In this document: positions 18,516-28,139 of the stretch, piece by piece
Position numbering within the stretch: position 1 is the stretch's first letter
Layout: each line of letters starts with the position of its first letter
DNA from: Jatrophihabitans sp.
Lineage (GTDB): Bacteria > Actinomycetota > Actinomycetes > Mycobacteriales > Jatrophihabitantaceae
Reading direction: 5' to 3'
DNA: 64,000 nucleotides
Assembly: GCA_025927835.1 (NCBI GenBank)
Contig: JAICKR010000002.1
Span: forward strand, 1 to 64,000
Notes under the pieces: model-generated
Told to the model about the DNA's origin: nothing
Databases searched by the model: none
The model's input: the letters and a program-made list of their open reading frames with translations, nothing else
Translations under genes and position numbers: made by a program

Positions 18516-20257
18516 CGGTGGAACGGCCGCAGGGACTCACGGGCGCAGCCGGTGCACCCGAGTACGGGTCGGACGTCGTCGTCGAGACCCTGCGCGAGCT
18601 CGGCTACCGCTACCTCCCGCTCAACCCTGGCTCGAGCTTCCGCGGGCTGCACGACTCGGTCGTCAACTTCGGCGGCAACGAGCAGCCGCAGCTGCTGCTC
18701 TGCCTGCACGAGGAGATCGCCGTCTCGATGGCGCACGCCTACGCGAAGGCAAGCAGGCGCCCGGCGGCTGCCGCCGTGCACGACCTCGTCGGGCTGATGC
18801 ACGCCTCGATGGCCGTCTACAACGCGGCGTGCGACCAGGTGCCGCTGCTACTGCTCGGCGGCAGCGGACCGGCCGACCCGCGGAAACGGCGCTCGATCGA
18901 CTGGATCCACACCGCGAGCACGCAGGCCGAACTCGTCCGCGACTACGTGAAGTGGGACGCCGAAGCCCTCGTCCCCGAGGACTTCCGCGCGGCCGTCGCC
19001 CGCGCGCACGCGCTCGCGCACACCGGGCCGCCCGGGCCGGCCTACGTCTCACTGGACGCGGACGCGCAGGAGCAGCGTCTCGCCGCTGCGGTCCCGCCCC
19101 TCGCCACCGCCGCGACCACGGTGCCGGCGCTGGCACCCGACCCGGTCGCGCTCGCGGCCGCGGTCGACGCGCTGCTCAACGCCGACCGGGTCACCGTCGT
19201 TGCCGGGCGGCTCGCCCGCGACCCGCGCGTCACCCAACCGCTCGTCGAACTCGTCGAACTGCTCGGTGCCGCGTACGTCGACGAGCGCAACGCGGTGTGC
19301 TTCCCCACCGCACATCCGCAGAACCTGAACGGCGCGCGGACGGCGCTCGCCGACGCGGACGCCGTCCTCGCGATCGGCGTAGGTGACCTGCCCGGCACCC
19401 TGCCGCCGATCGCGGTCGGGGGAACCCGCACGGTGATCGAGATGTCCTACGGCGATCTGGGACTGCGGTCGTGGTCGCAGGAACGCGGTCACCAACTCGT
19501 CTCGGACGTGCTGCTCGTCGCCGATCCGCTGCCGGGGCTGCTCGCGCTGCTCGACGCGCTGCGGGCCAAGGGCGCGGCACCGGGTGCGTTCGCCGAGCGC
19601 CGCGCCGGCGTCGCGCAGCGCTGCGCGGACCGGCGCACGAAGCTGGCCGCCGCGCGCGCCGCCGAGGCGGACGCCATGCCCATCGCCCCCTCGCGCATGG
19701 TGACCGAGCTGTGGCAGACCGTGCGCGAGACGGACTGGATGCTGCTGCTGCGCAACACCCGCAGCTGGCCGGAGAACGTGTGGCAGTTCAACGGTGCCGG
19801 CGACTTCCTCGGGCACTCGGTCGGCGCCGGCGTCGGCTACGGGCCCGGCGCACTCGTCGGTGGCGCACTCGCCGCGCGCGACATGGGCCGGCTAGGCGTC
19901 GGCATCATCGGCGACGGTGATTTCCTGATGGCCGCCGGCGCACTGTGGACCGCGGTGCACTACAAGATCCCGATGCTCGTCGTCATCAACGACAACTCGT
20001 CCTTCTACAACGACGAGGAGCACCAGGCCGAGGTCGCGCGGCACCGCGGCCGGCCGGTCGAGAACTCGTGGATCGGGATGCGGATGGCTGACCCGAACGT
20101 CGACCTCGCCTTGCTGGCGCGCTCCTACGGCTGCTGGGCCACCGGCCCGATCGCCGACCCGAACGTGCTCGGCGGCGTGCTCGGCGTCGCCCGCGACCGC
20201 GCATTGGCCGGCGAGGTCGCCGTGGTCCAGGTACGCACCGACCCGACCCGCAAGTAG
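18512..20257 (+). CDS. thiamine pyrophosphate-dependent enzyme (acetolactate synthase/benzoylformate decarboxylase-like)
   Basis: LNPGSSFRGLHDS, CLHEEIAVSMAHAYAKAS; C-terminal TPP motif GDGDFLMAAGALWTAVHYKIPMLVVINDN. Confidence 0.88.
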   Translation: MTVERPQGLTGAAGAPEYGSDVVVETLRELGYRYLPLNPGSSFRGLHDSVVNFGGNEQPQLLLCLHEEIAVSMAHAYAKASRRPAAAAVHDLVGLMHASMAVYNAACDQVPLLLLGGSGPADPRKRRSIDWIHTASTQAELVRDYVKWDAEALVPEDFRAAVARAHALAHTGPPGPAYVSLDADAQEQRLAAAVPPLATAATTVPALAPDPVALAAAVDALLNADRVTVVAGRLARDPRVTQPLVELVELLGAAYVDERNAVCFPTAHPQNLNGARTALADADAVLAIGVGDLPGTLPPIAVGGTRTVIEMSYGDLGLRSWSQERGHQLVSDVLLVADPLPGLLALLDALRAKGAAPGAFAERRAGVAQRCADRRTKLAAARAAEADAMPIAPSRMVTELWQTVRETDWMLLLRNTRSWPENVWQFNGAGDFLGHSVGAGVGYGPGALVGGALAARDMGRLGVGIIGDGDFLMAAGALWTAVHYKIPMLVVINDNSSFYNDEEHQAEVARHRGRPVENSWIGMRMADPNVDLALLARSYGCWATGPIADPNVLGGVLGVARDRALAGEVAVVQVRTDPTRK

Positions 20258-20271
20258 CGAAGGAGATCGCC

Positions 20272-21729
20272 GTGACCGCGTCCTCCGAGGCGCTGCGGAC
20301 GCGTCCACTCTTCATCGGCGGCCAGTTCCGGCCCAGCACCGGCGAGCGCAGCTACGACACGCTCGACCCGACGACCGAGGACGTGCTGGCGACGCTGCCG
20401 GAGGCGAGCGCGGACGACCTGGCGGCCGCGGTCGAGGCCGGCCGCGCGGCCCAACCGGCGTGGGCCGGTGCGCCGTGGCAGCAGCGCGCGAAGGCACTGC
20501 GCCGCTTCGCCGACGCGCTGGCCGAGCGCAGCGACGAGTTCGCTGCCCTCGACGTCGCCGACTCGGGCAACCCGATCGGCGCCATGCGCGACGACGCGGC
20601 CGGCGGTATCCAGGAACTGCGCTTCTACACCGGGCTCGCGTCCGAGGTGAAGGGACACACGCAGCCCGCCGTCGAGAGCGCGCTGTCGTTCACCGAGCGC
20701 GCCGCGTACGGGGTCGTGGGCCGGCTGATCCCGTACAACCATCCGTTCAAGGCGGCGGTCGGCAAGATCGCGGCGCCGCTCGTCGCCGGGAACGCGGTCA
20801 TCCTGAAACCGTCCGAGCACTGCTCGCTGTCCGCGCTCGAGATGGCGGCGGTGGCCGCCGAGACGCTGCCCGCGGGCGTGCTCTCGGTGCTCACCGGCAG
20901 CGGCGCGGACATCGGGGCGGCGCTCGTCGGGCACCCGGACGTCCCGCGCATCGCGTTCACCGGCTCGGTGCCGACCGGGCGCGCGGTGCTGCGCGGTGCG
21001 GCCGAGCACATCAAGCACGTCACCGTCGAGTTGGGCGGCAAGAACCCGTTCCTCGTCTTCCCCGACGTCGACGTCGCGAAGGCCGCGCGCGCCGCGGTCC
21101 GCGGCATGAACCTCGCGCGCTCCAGCGGGCAGTCGTGCCAGTCGACCTCGCGGATCTTCGTGCACCGTGACGTGCACGACGCGTTCGTCGACGAACTGCT
21201 CGCCGTCGTCGCGGCGCTGCGCGTCGGTGATCCGCGCGACGAGTCCGTCGACCTCGGCCCGATGTCGTTCCGCGCGCACTACGACCGGGTGCTCGCAGCC
21301 ATCGAGGCCGGCCGGCGCGACGGGGCGAGGCTGTTGTGCGGCGGCGGCCGGCCGGACACGCTCGAGCGGGGCTTCTTCGTCGCGCCCACCGTGTTCGACG
21401 ACGTGCAGGACGAGATGACGATCGCGACCGACGAGATCTCCGGGCCGGTCATGTCGATCCTGACCTGGGACGACCCGGACGACCTGTTCCGCCGGGTGAA
21501 CAACACGCAGTACGGGTTGACGGCCAACGTGTGGGCCAACGACATTTCGCAGGCGCTGCGGGCCGCGCGGCGGGTCGAGGCCGGCTACGTGTTCGTGAAC
21601 AGCCAGGGCAAGCGGCCCCTCGGTGCGCCGTTCGGCGGCTGGAAGGCCAGCGGGCTCGGCAAGGGTTCCTCGTACGAGGAGCTGCTGTCCTACACGCGCG
21701 AGAAGGCCGTCACCGTCGAACTCGGTTGA
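20272..21729 (+). CDS. aldehyde dehydrogenase family protein
   Basis: VTVELGGKNPFLVFPD, SGQSCQSTSRIFVH, NDISQALRAARRVEAGYVFVN. Confidence 0.93.
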   Translation: MTASSEALRTRPLFIGGQFRPSTGERSYDTLDPTTEDVLATLPEASADDLAAAVEAGRAAQPAWAGAPWQQRAKALRRFADALAERSDEFAALDVADSGNPIGAMRDDAAGGIQELRFYTGLASEVKGHTQPAVESALSFTERAAYGVVGRLIPYNHPFKAAVGKIAAPLVAGNAVILKPSEHCSLSALEMAAVAAETLPAGVLSVLTGSGADIGAALVGHPDVPRIAFTGSVPTGRAVLRGAAEHIKHVTVELGGKNPFLVFPDVDVAKAARAAVRGMNLARSSGQSCQSTSRIFVHRDVHDAFVDELLAVVAALRVGDPRDESVDLGPMSFRAHYDRVLAAIEAGRRDGARLLCGGGRPDTLERGFFVAPTVFDDVQDEMTIATDEISGPVMSILTWDDPDDLFRRVNNTQYGLTANVWANDISQALRAARRVEAGYVFVNSQGKRPLGAPFGGWKASGLGKGSSYEELLSYTREKAVTVELG

Positions 21730-23131
21730 GCGGGCCCAGGCTGAGCCGGCCGAGCAGGCTGCGCGACGGCCGGGTGGCCATCACCTCGGTGATGTCCGCT
21801 GCCGTGACGGTCACGGAGGTGCCCTCGGCGCCACGGTAGCGGGCGTGCGCGCAGGCGTCGTCGAGCAGGTCGAGCGCGGTGTCGGGCAGCTGGCCGGGCG
21901 TCCGCCGGCCCTGCGCCACCGCGGCCTGCAACGCCGCGTCGTCGATCGTCACGTCGTGGAACTCGCCGTAGTGCTCGCGCACCCCGCGCAGGATGGCCAG
22001 CGTCTCGGCAGGCGTCGGCTCGCCCACCTCGATGACCTGCACCCGGCGGGTGAGCGGGCCGGCGTAGCGCAGGTGCCGGCGGTAGTCGGCCGGAGTGGTC
22101 GCACCGATCACCGCGATGTGCCCACGCGCCATCGGCGCGAGCAGGATCGAGCCGATGTCGAGCCCGCCCTCGGCGGCGCCGGTGCGCACCACGAGGTGGA
22201 ACTCGTCGATGAACAGCACGGTGGGGCTGGCCGAGTGCACGGCCTCGTCGAGCAGCTCCTGCACCCGCTCCTCGAACTCGCCGCGATAGCGGGTGCCGGC
22301 CAGCATGCCACCGAGGTCGACCGAGATCAGCCGGGCCGCGCCGAGCGCGCCGTCGGCCATCCGGGCGGCGACGCCCTCGACGATGGCGGTCTTGCCGACC
22401 CCTGGCTCGCCGACGAGCAGCGGGTTGCGCTTGGCCCTGCGCCGCAGCACCCGAAGCACGGCGTCGACCTCTGCGGTACGCCCGATCAGCGGGTCGAGCC
22501 GCCCCAGCGCGGCGAGCTGGGTGAGGTCGCGGCCGAAGCGCGCGAGCGCGACCTCGTCGCCGATTTCGAGCGGCGGCGGCGCGTTCACCACCGGCAGCGA
22601 CGTCGCCGCGGCGGCGGCCGCCTGTGCGGTCAGGTCATCCTCGTCGGGCACCGGCACCGGCGCCGCGAGGTGCGGCCGCTGACGCTGGGCGTTCTGGAGC
22701 AGCGGCGATCCCGGCAGCGGCCGGTCGAGCCGGGTCAGGATCGCGTTCGCCAGCTCGGGCCCGCTCGCCCGCCCGTCCGCGGTGTCGGACAGCGCGGCGC
22801 ACTCGCGGAAGAAGTCGGCCACCTCGCGGGTGACCACGACCTCGCGCGGCGTGTCGGTGTGGAACTGGAACGACCTGCCGTAGCGGCTGGACTCGGGCAG
22901 CCCGGGCGGGGCGAGCTCACGCCGCACCTTCTCCAGGTCGATGCCGAGCGAACGCCAGTTGCGCACGATCGAGTCGTCGGCGTCGAGCAACACCAGGGCG
23001 ACGTGTTCCATCGTGATCTGCACGTGGTTGCGCCGGCGCGCCAGCTTCTGTGCCTGGTGCAGCACGTCGCGCTGCCATACCGAACCGGTGTCCGGGTCCG
23101 GCAGCGGCTCCGGGGACGCGGGCAGCGTCAT
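21710..23131 (-). CDS. single-ring (D1-only) Clp-type AAA+ ATPase
   Basis: ClpN-like start; Walker A GEPGVGKTAIVEGVA, Walker B VLFIDEFH, sensor-1 IGATTPADYRRH, PLTRRVQVIEV; ends at the D1-D2 linker. ATGA overlap with upstream gene. Confidence 0.83.
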   Translation of the reverse strand: MTLPASPEPLPDPDTGSVWQRDVLHQAQKLARRRNHVQITMEHVALVLLDADDSIVRNWRSLGIDLEKVRRELAPPGLPESSRYGRSFQFHTDTPREVVVTREVADFFRECAALSDTADGRASGPELANAILTRLDRPLPGSPLLQNAQRQRPHLAAPVPVPDEDDLTAQAAAAAATSLPVVNAPPPLEIGDEVALARFGRDLTQLAALGRLDPLIGRTAEVDAVLRVLRRRAKRNPLLVGEPGVGKTAIVEGVAARMADGALGAARLISVDLGGMLAGTRYRGEFEERVQELLDEAVHSASPTVLFIDEFHLVVRTGAAEGGLDIGSILLAPMARGHIAVIGATTPADYRRHLRYAGPLTRRVQVIEVGEPTPAETLAILRGVREHYGEFHDVTIDDAALQAAVAQGRRTPGQLPDTALDLLDDACAHARYRGAEGTSVTVTAADITEVMATRPSRSLLGRLSLGPLNRVRR

Positions 23132-24525
23132 TCCCACGCGCGCGCGTCGGCGGGGTGTTTGTCGAGCCAGCTCGCCGGGTCCTGCGCGTAGTCGGCTTCG
23201 TAGTCACCGGGCACGGTCGCGCCGGGCACCGGCGGGATCCACGCCTTGCGCAGCAGCTCGTCGGGGTCACCCAGCTGTTCGGCGAGATCGCGCACTGCCT
23301 GGTCCTCGAGTGCCTTGAGGTTGCCGTTCTCGACGACGGTGATCTCCTCACCCTCGGTCGTGGTGAGCACATAGGTGGGCAGCTGCAAGTGTATGTGCAG
23401 GTGGCCCCACGGCAGGCCCTGCTCCTCGGCCCAGTGCTCGGACGGGTTGCCGTTCGCGGTGCCGAAGCCCATGTGGATGTAGCCGGAGCTGAGCCGCTCG
23501 AACATGGCCGCGTGCCCGGCGAGGGAGAACGCGTACGGCGGCCGGACCATCTTCGGGTGGGTGCCGATGGCGACCTCCCACAGCCAGAACAGGCCGGGCC
23601 CGGGGTTCTCCGGGTACTGGATGTCCTTGGTGAGCTCGATGCACTCGGCCCACTTCGCGCCGTACTCGCCGCCGCCCTCGACCCGGGTGATGCGGCCGTC
23701 CTCGACGTGCAGCCTGCAGTGCGGGAAGGGCTTGCCGTAGTGGTTGAGCGTGCCGGCGACGACACCGTTGACTGTCGGCATCGGGTCGTACGGGGGAGTG
23801 GGATAGCCGTACAGGTGACCCAGGTAGTACTTCTCCTGGAAGCGCCAGCGCGAGTTCGTCCGCGCGTAGTGCTCGCCCTCCCAGTGCTCCGGCCGCAGCG
23901 TGAACGTCAGGTCGGTGCCCTCCGGGTCGGTGAGGTGCACCGTGGCGTTCTTGCCCTTCGTCCAGATGGGCTTCCAGGCGGTCGCGTTGATCAGGTCCCA
24001 GAGCGGCCACGGGAAGCCGGCGGCCGGGAACGTCGCGCGGTGGTACCACGGGATGCCCTCGTAACGTGGCCCGTCGAGCACCGGCAGCGGGCCGCCCTCG
24101 CCCTGCAGCAGCAGCGAGTAGCCCTGCTTGACGGCGACGTCCTCGAGCCAGCGCAGCCGGCCCTGCCAGGCGTCGAACGCGACGTCACGTTCGACGCCGA
24201 CGTTGTGCATCAGGCCACGGAACTCGTCCAAGGGCTCGAGCGGCCGGTCGGGGACGTCGACATGGAAGACGTCGACCAGTGCGCCGATCTCGTTCATGGC
24301 CTGCACCAGCGCAGCGGTCACCGCCGGGTCGTCGGTCGCCTTCTCGACGAGCAGGATGCGCTCGCCGGACTTCACGTCGTAGCCGGCGGTCTTGGTGCGG
24401 TTCAGCGACGGCCCGCGGACGATCGTGCGCGCAGCGTCCAGCAGGGTCGGCGCCACGACGAGCTGGTCGGTGCGGACGTCGGTGCCGACCGTCTCGGCGG
24501 CCGGTTGCTTTGCTGCCTCGCTCAC
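23128..24525 (-). CDS. aminopeptidase M29 / NicX (2,5-dihydroxypyridine 5,6-dioxygenase)-like metalloprotein
   Basis: GERILLVEKATDDPAVTAALVQAMNEIGALVDVF; VHLTDPEGTDLTFTL; IHMGFGTANGNPSEHWAEEQGLPWGHLHIHL; GTG start inferred. Confidence 0.6.
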   Translation of the reverse strand: MSEAAKQPAAETVGTDVRTDQLVVAPTLLDAARTIVRGPSLNRTKTAGYDVKSGERILLVEKATDDPAVTAALVQAMNEIGALVDVFHVDVPDRPLEPLDEFRGLMHNVGVERDVAFDAWQGRLRWLEDVAVKQGYSLLLQGEGGPLPVLDGPRYEGIPWYHRATFPAAGFPWPLWDLINATAWKPIWTKGKNATVHLTDPEGTDLTFTLRPEHWEGEHYARTNSRWRFQEKYYLGHLYGYPTPPYDPMPTVNGVVAGTLNHYGKPFPHCRLHVEDGRITRVEGGGEYGAKWAECIELTKDIQYPENPGPGLFWLWEVAIGTHPKMVRPPYAFSLAGHAAMFERLSSGYIHMGFGTANGNPSEHWAEEQGLPWGHLHIHLQLPTYVLTTTEGEEITVVENGNLKALEDQAVRDLAEQLGDPDELLRKAWIPPVPGATVPGDYEADYAQDPASWLDKHPADARAWE

Positions 24526-24612
24526 GCTTGCTCTCCTCGCACGGGAAGTGGACGGGGCGACTCGGCGCGTGGCGCAGAGCCGGTGCCGGGGCGTTACCGC
24601 TGCGTGGTAAAT

Positions 24613-24625
24613 GTATGCAGAATCC
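24613..24625. promoter_or_regulatory. candidate GntR-type operator, site E1 (GTATGCAGAATCC)
   Basis: Fits the dyad consensus; divergent gap 24526-24702. Confidence 0.5.
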
Positions 24626-24674
24626 GATCTGCTCCACAAGCTTGTGAAAGCAGAACCGCTTCTCTAGGCTGCCT

Positions 24675-24687
24675 GAATATTGGATCC
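24675..24687. promoter_or_regulatory. candidate GntR-type operator, site E2 (GAATATTGGATCC)
   Basis: One mismatch to consensus; contains TTGGATCC, reminiscent of the VanR-type GntR/FCD operator ATTGGATCCAAT. Confidence 0.5.
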
Positions 24688-24702
24688 GATTGTGGGACGG
24701 CG

Positions 24703-25653
24703 ATGAAGACCGAGGAAGTCCACTTCTTCAGCGAGGGCGCGCGGCTCAGCGGGCTGTGGCGCACGCCGGACGACGGCACCGGCCCGTACCGGGCGATCGT
24801 CCAGGGCCCCGGGTGGCTCGGGCTGAAGGACGCGAAACTCTATGTCCGCTACCACGAGGCGCTCACCGCGGCGGGTTTCGGCGTATTGGTGTTCGACTAC
24901 CGCGGCTTCGGCGACTCGGAAGGCCCGCAGGACGTCATCTCGCCGCCGGGCCAATTACGCGACCTGATCAACGCTGTCACCTATCTCACGACGCGGGACG
25001 ACGTCGTCGCCGACGCGATCGGCGTGTTCGGGACGGGCGGCACCGGCGGCGGCAATGCGGTGCTGCTCGCCGGCGCCGACCCCCGTGTCCGGGCGGCGGT
25101 CAGCCAGGTGCCGGTCGCGGACGGACGTGACTGGCTGCACCGGATGCGCCAGGAGCATGAGTGGCTCGCCTACCTCGCCGATCTCGACGCGGACCGGCGC
25201 GAGCGCGCCAAGACGGGCAAGGGCCGCCTCGTGCACCCCCGCGAGGAGATCATGATCCCGACGCCGGAGCGCAAGACCACCACGGTGAAGGCGGACGTGG
25301 ACGACCGCATCCCATCCGCGGTCTCGCTGCGTTCAGCGGACGAGATCATGGAGTACCAGCCGATCGTCGCGGCCACCGGGCTGACCACGCCGCTGCTCGT
25401 CATCGCGGTCGAGGACGACGCGACGACCCCCACTGACCACGCGGAGCACCTCTACGAGGCGGCAGCCGGTCCCAAGCAATTCATCCTGCAGCGGCACACG
25501 ACGCACTACGCCGCCTACGACCGTTACTGGACGCAGGTCACGCCGCGCATCGTCGACTGGCTCGACACCTATGTGCAGCCGGCCAGCGTGGTCGTGCGCT
25601 CCGCCTCCAGCCGCCTGACCGAGGAGATCATCATCATGGACGTGGCCCAATGA
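24703..25653 (+). CDS. alpha/beta-hydrolase fold protein (CocE/dienelactone-like), probably lacking the nucleophilic serine
   Basis: VLVFDYRGFGDSEG, then GVFGTGGTGGGNAV at the nucleophile-elbow position; Asp/His-containing C-terminal part retained. Confidence 0.75.
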   Translation: MKTEEVHFFSEGARLSGLWRTPDDGTGPYRAIVQGPGWLGLKDAKLYVRYHEALTAAGFGVLVFDYRGFGDSEGPQDVISPPGQLRDLINAVTYLTTRDDVVADAIGVFGTGGTGGGNAVLLAGADPRVRAAVSQVPVADGRDWLHRMRQEHEWLAYLADLDADRRERAKTGKGRLVHPREEIMIPTPERKTTTVKADVDDRIPSAVSLRSADEIMEYQPIVAATGLTTPLLVIAVEDDATTPTDHAEHLYEAAAGPKQFILQRHTTHYAAYDRYWTQVTPRIVDWLDTYVQPASVVVRSASSRLTEEIIIMDVAQ

Positions 25654-25675
25654 GCGAGCGCAGCGAGCGAATTCA
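25651..25675. repeat. GAGCGAGCGCAGCGAGCG intergenic repeat-like element overlapping a stop codon
   Basis: tgagcgagcgcagcgagcgaattca starts at the TGA stop of the hydrolase; internally repetitive GAGCGAGCG/CAGCGAGCG. Confidence 0.5.
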
Positions 25676-25726
25676 GACGACACAGCAGCATGCGCAGCCC
25701 CACGCCGACCGCAGCGAGGCCACGCG

Positions 25727-27097
25727 ATGAGCATCGACCTTCGCCTGCGTGGCGGCACCGTAACGACGCCCGGCGGTGCGGTCGAGGCCGACGTGCTCGT
25801 CGACGACGGCCGCATCGTCGGCCTGGTCAGCGCGAGCGTGCCGGCCGAGGCCGCGCAGACCGTCGACGTGTCCGGCAAGCAGGTGTTGCCCGGCATGATC
25901 GACGTCCACGTGCACACCCGCGAACCCGGCTACGAACACAAGGAAGACATCTTCACGACCTCGCAGCAGGCGGCGGTCGGCGGCGTCACAACCATCTTCG
26001 GGATGCCGAACCTCAGGCCACCGACGACTACCGCCGCGACGCTGGACGACGTGCTCGCCCGCTACGCCGCCACCTCGCTCGTCGACTACAACCACAACCC
26101 GGCCGCCACGCAGAGCGGCGAGATCAAGGCGATGGCCGAGCGCGGCGTGCGCGCTTACAAGGTCTACATGGTCGTCGACACCGGCCGCGACTACCCGCAC
26201 CCGGCGGGCACCGGCATGCACGACCACGGTGACCTGCTGCGCATGATGGACGAGATCGCGGCCACCGGGCTGCGCTTCATCATCCATCCGCACGACCAGG
26301 CGCTGATGGACTACATCGAGAAGCAGTACTGGGACCGTGGCGAGAACACCCCGCAGGGTTACGCGCAGGCCTACGCCGAGCGCAACGGCGTCATCTGGGA
26401 CACCGCGATCGACGTCATCCTCCGGCTCGCCGAGGCCTCCGGCTGCCCGATCCACATCGCGCACATGCAGACCAAGCGCTCCATCGACGCGGTGCGCCGG
26501 GCCAAGGCCCGCGGGCTGGACGTGACGTGCGAGGTCAACCACTGGGCGCCGTTCCTGTCCACCTGGAACGACGTCGAGACGCTCGGCCCCTACGCGCTGT
26601 CGTACTGGGTGCCGGACGAGGGTCGCGCGGCGATCTGGGAAGGCATGCGCGACGGCACGATCGACATGGTGTCCTCCGATCACGCGCCGCACACGCGCGA
26701 GGAGAAGGAGGTCGGCTGGACGAAGATGTGGAGCGCGCACACCGGCACGCCGGGCATCCAGTACTACTACCCGCTGCTGCTCGACGCTGTCGTGCGCGGC
26801 GAGCTCACCCTGCAGCGGGTGAGCGAGCTGGTGGCGCTCAGCCCGGCCGACAAGTTCGGTCTCGCCGCGAAGAAGGGCGCGATCGCCGTCGGCCTGGACG
26901 CCGACCTCGTCGTCGCTGACCTCGACACGACGTGGACGATCACGAACGACGGGGTGCTGTCGCGCTGCGGCTGGACGCCGTACGACGGGCGCACGATCGG
27001 CGCGAACATCGAGCGCACCTACGTGCGCGGGGTGCCGGTGTTCGAGAACGACAAGGTCGTCGGCCAGCCCGGGCACGCGAAGCTGGCGGTCGCCTGA
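25727..27097 (+). CDS. dihydroorotase/hydantoinase/allantoinase-like cyclic amidohydrolase
   Basis: VLPGMIDVHVHTREPGYEHKED; AYKVYMVVDTGR; SSDHAPHTREEKEVGW. Confidence 0.9.
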   Translation: MSIDLRLRGGTVTTPGGAVEADVLVDDGRIVGLVSASVPAEAAQTVDVSGKQVLPGMIDVHVHTREPGYEHKEDIFTTSQQAAVGGVTTIFGMPNLRPPTTTAATLDDVLARYAATSLVDYNHNPAATQSGEIKAMAERGVRAYKVYMVVDTGRDYPHPAGTGMHDHGDLLRMMDEIAATGLRFIIHPHDQALMDYIEKQYWDRGENTPQGYAQAYAERNGVIWDTAIDVILRLAEASGCPIHIAHMQTKRSIDAVRRAKARGLDVTCEVNHWAPFLSTWNDVETLGPYALSYWVPDEGRAAIWEGMRDGTIDMVSSDHAPHTREEKEVGWTKMWSAHTGTPGIQYYYPLLLDAVVRGELTLQRVSELVALSPADKFGLAAKKGAIAVGLDADLVVADLDTTWTITNDGVLSRCGWTPYDGRTIGANIERTYVRGVPVFENDKVVGQPGHAKLAVA

Positions 27098-28113
27098 TGC
27101 CGGCTGCGCGCCCGATCCGGTTCGGCTACAAGGCGTCCGCCGAGCAGTTCGGCCCACGGGAGTTGCTCGACTACTCCGTGCTCGCCGAGCAGAGCGGCTT
27201 CGACTCCGTCTTCGTCAGCGACCACCTGCAGCCGTGGCGGCACGACGGCGGGCACGCGCCGGCCGCGCTGCCCTGGCTCGGCGCGCTCGCGGCCAGCACC
27301 GAGCGCGTGACGATCGGCACCAGCGTGCTCACCCCGACGTTCCGCTACCACCCGGCGCTGGTCGCGCAGGCCTTCGCGACGCTGGGCTGCCTGTACCCGG
27401 GCCGGATCGTGCTCGGCATCGGCTCCGGGGAGTCGATGAACGAGGCGCCGCTGGGCATCCAGTGGCCGGAGCCCAAGGAGCGCTTCGCCCGGCTCCGCGA
27501 GGCGATCGACCTCATCGAGCTGCTCTGGGCCAAGGAGCGCGTCGACTTCGAGGGCACCTACTACCGCACCGACTGCGCGACGATCTACGACCGCCCGGAG
27601 GTCCCGGTGCCGATCTATATCGCGGGCTCCGGCCCGGCCGCGACCCGGCTGGCCGGGCGGCGCGGCGCGGGATTCATCACGACCAGCGGCAAGGCCCCGA
27701 CGCTCTACACCGACGTGCTGCTGCCCGCCGTGCGCGAGGGGCTCGCCAAGAGCGGGCGCGCCGAGAGCGAGCTCGACCTGCTCATCGAGGTCAAGGTGTC
27801 CTTCGACCCGGACCACGCGCGCGCGATGGACGACACCCGTTTCTGGGGCGCGCTCGCGCTGTCGCCGGAGGAGAAGACCGGCGTCGAGGACCCGGTGGAG
27901 ATGCAACGCCTGGCCGACGCGCTCCCGGTCGAGCGCACCGCCAGCCGGTTTATCGTCTCGACCGACGTCGAGGAGCACGTCGCCGCGATCCGGCGCTACC
28001 TGGATCTCGGGTTCACCCATCTCGTCTTCCACGCACCCGGCCCGGACCAGGCCGCCTTCCTTCGCCGTTACGGCGAGGAAGTGCTGCCCCGACTGCGGGC
28101 GGCCGGAGCCTGA
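27097..28113 (+). CDS. LLM class flavin-dependent oxidoreductase (F420-dependent G6PD-like)
   Basis: SGFDSVFVSDHLQPWRHDGGHAP...GTSVLTPTFRYHPALVAQAFATLG; starts on TGATG overlap. Confidence 0.88.
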   Translation: MPAARPIRFGYKASAEQFGPRELLDYSVLAEQSGFDSVFVSDHLQPWRHDGGHAPAALPWLGALAASTERVTIGTSVLTPTFRYHPALVAQAFATLGCLYPGRIVLGIGSGESMNEAPLGIQWPEPKERFARLREAIDLIELLWAKERVDFEGTYYRTDCATIYDRPEVPVPIYIAGSGPAATRLAGRRGAGFITTSGKAPTLYTDVLLPAVREGLAKSGRAESELDLLIEVKVSFDPDHARAMDDTRFWGALALSPEEKTGVEDPVEMQRLADALPVERTASRFIVSTDVEEHVAAIRRYLDLGFTHLVFHAPGPDQAAFLRRYGEEVLPRLRAAGA

Positions 28114-28139
28114 CCCCCTTCGTCGGTAGGAGCACGTTC

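Noticed and set aside
23050-24702. N-terminal part of the 867-aa + ORF
   Set aside because: Antisense to the M29-like gene; true hydrolase start is ATG 24703.
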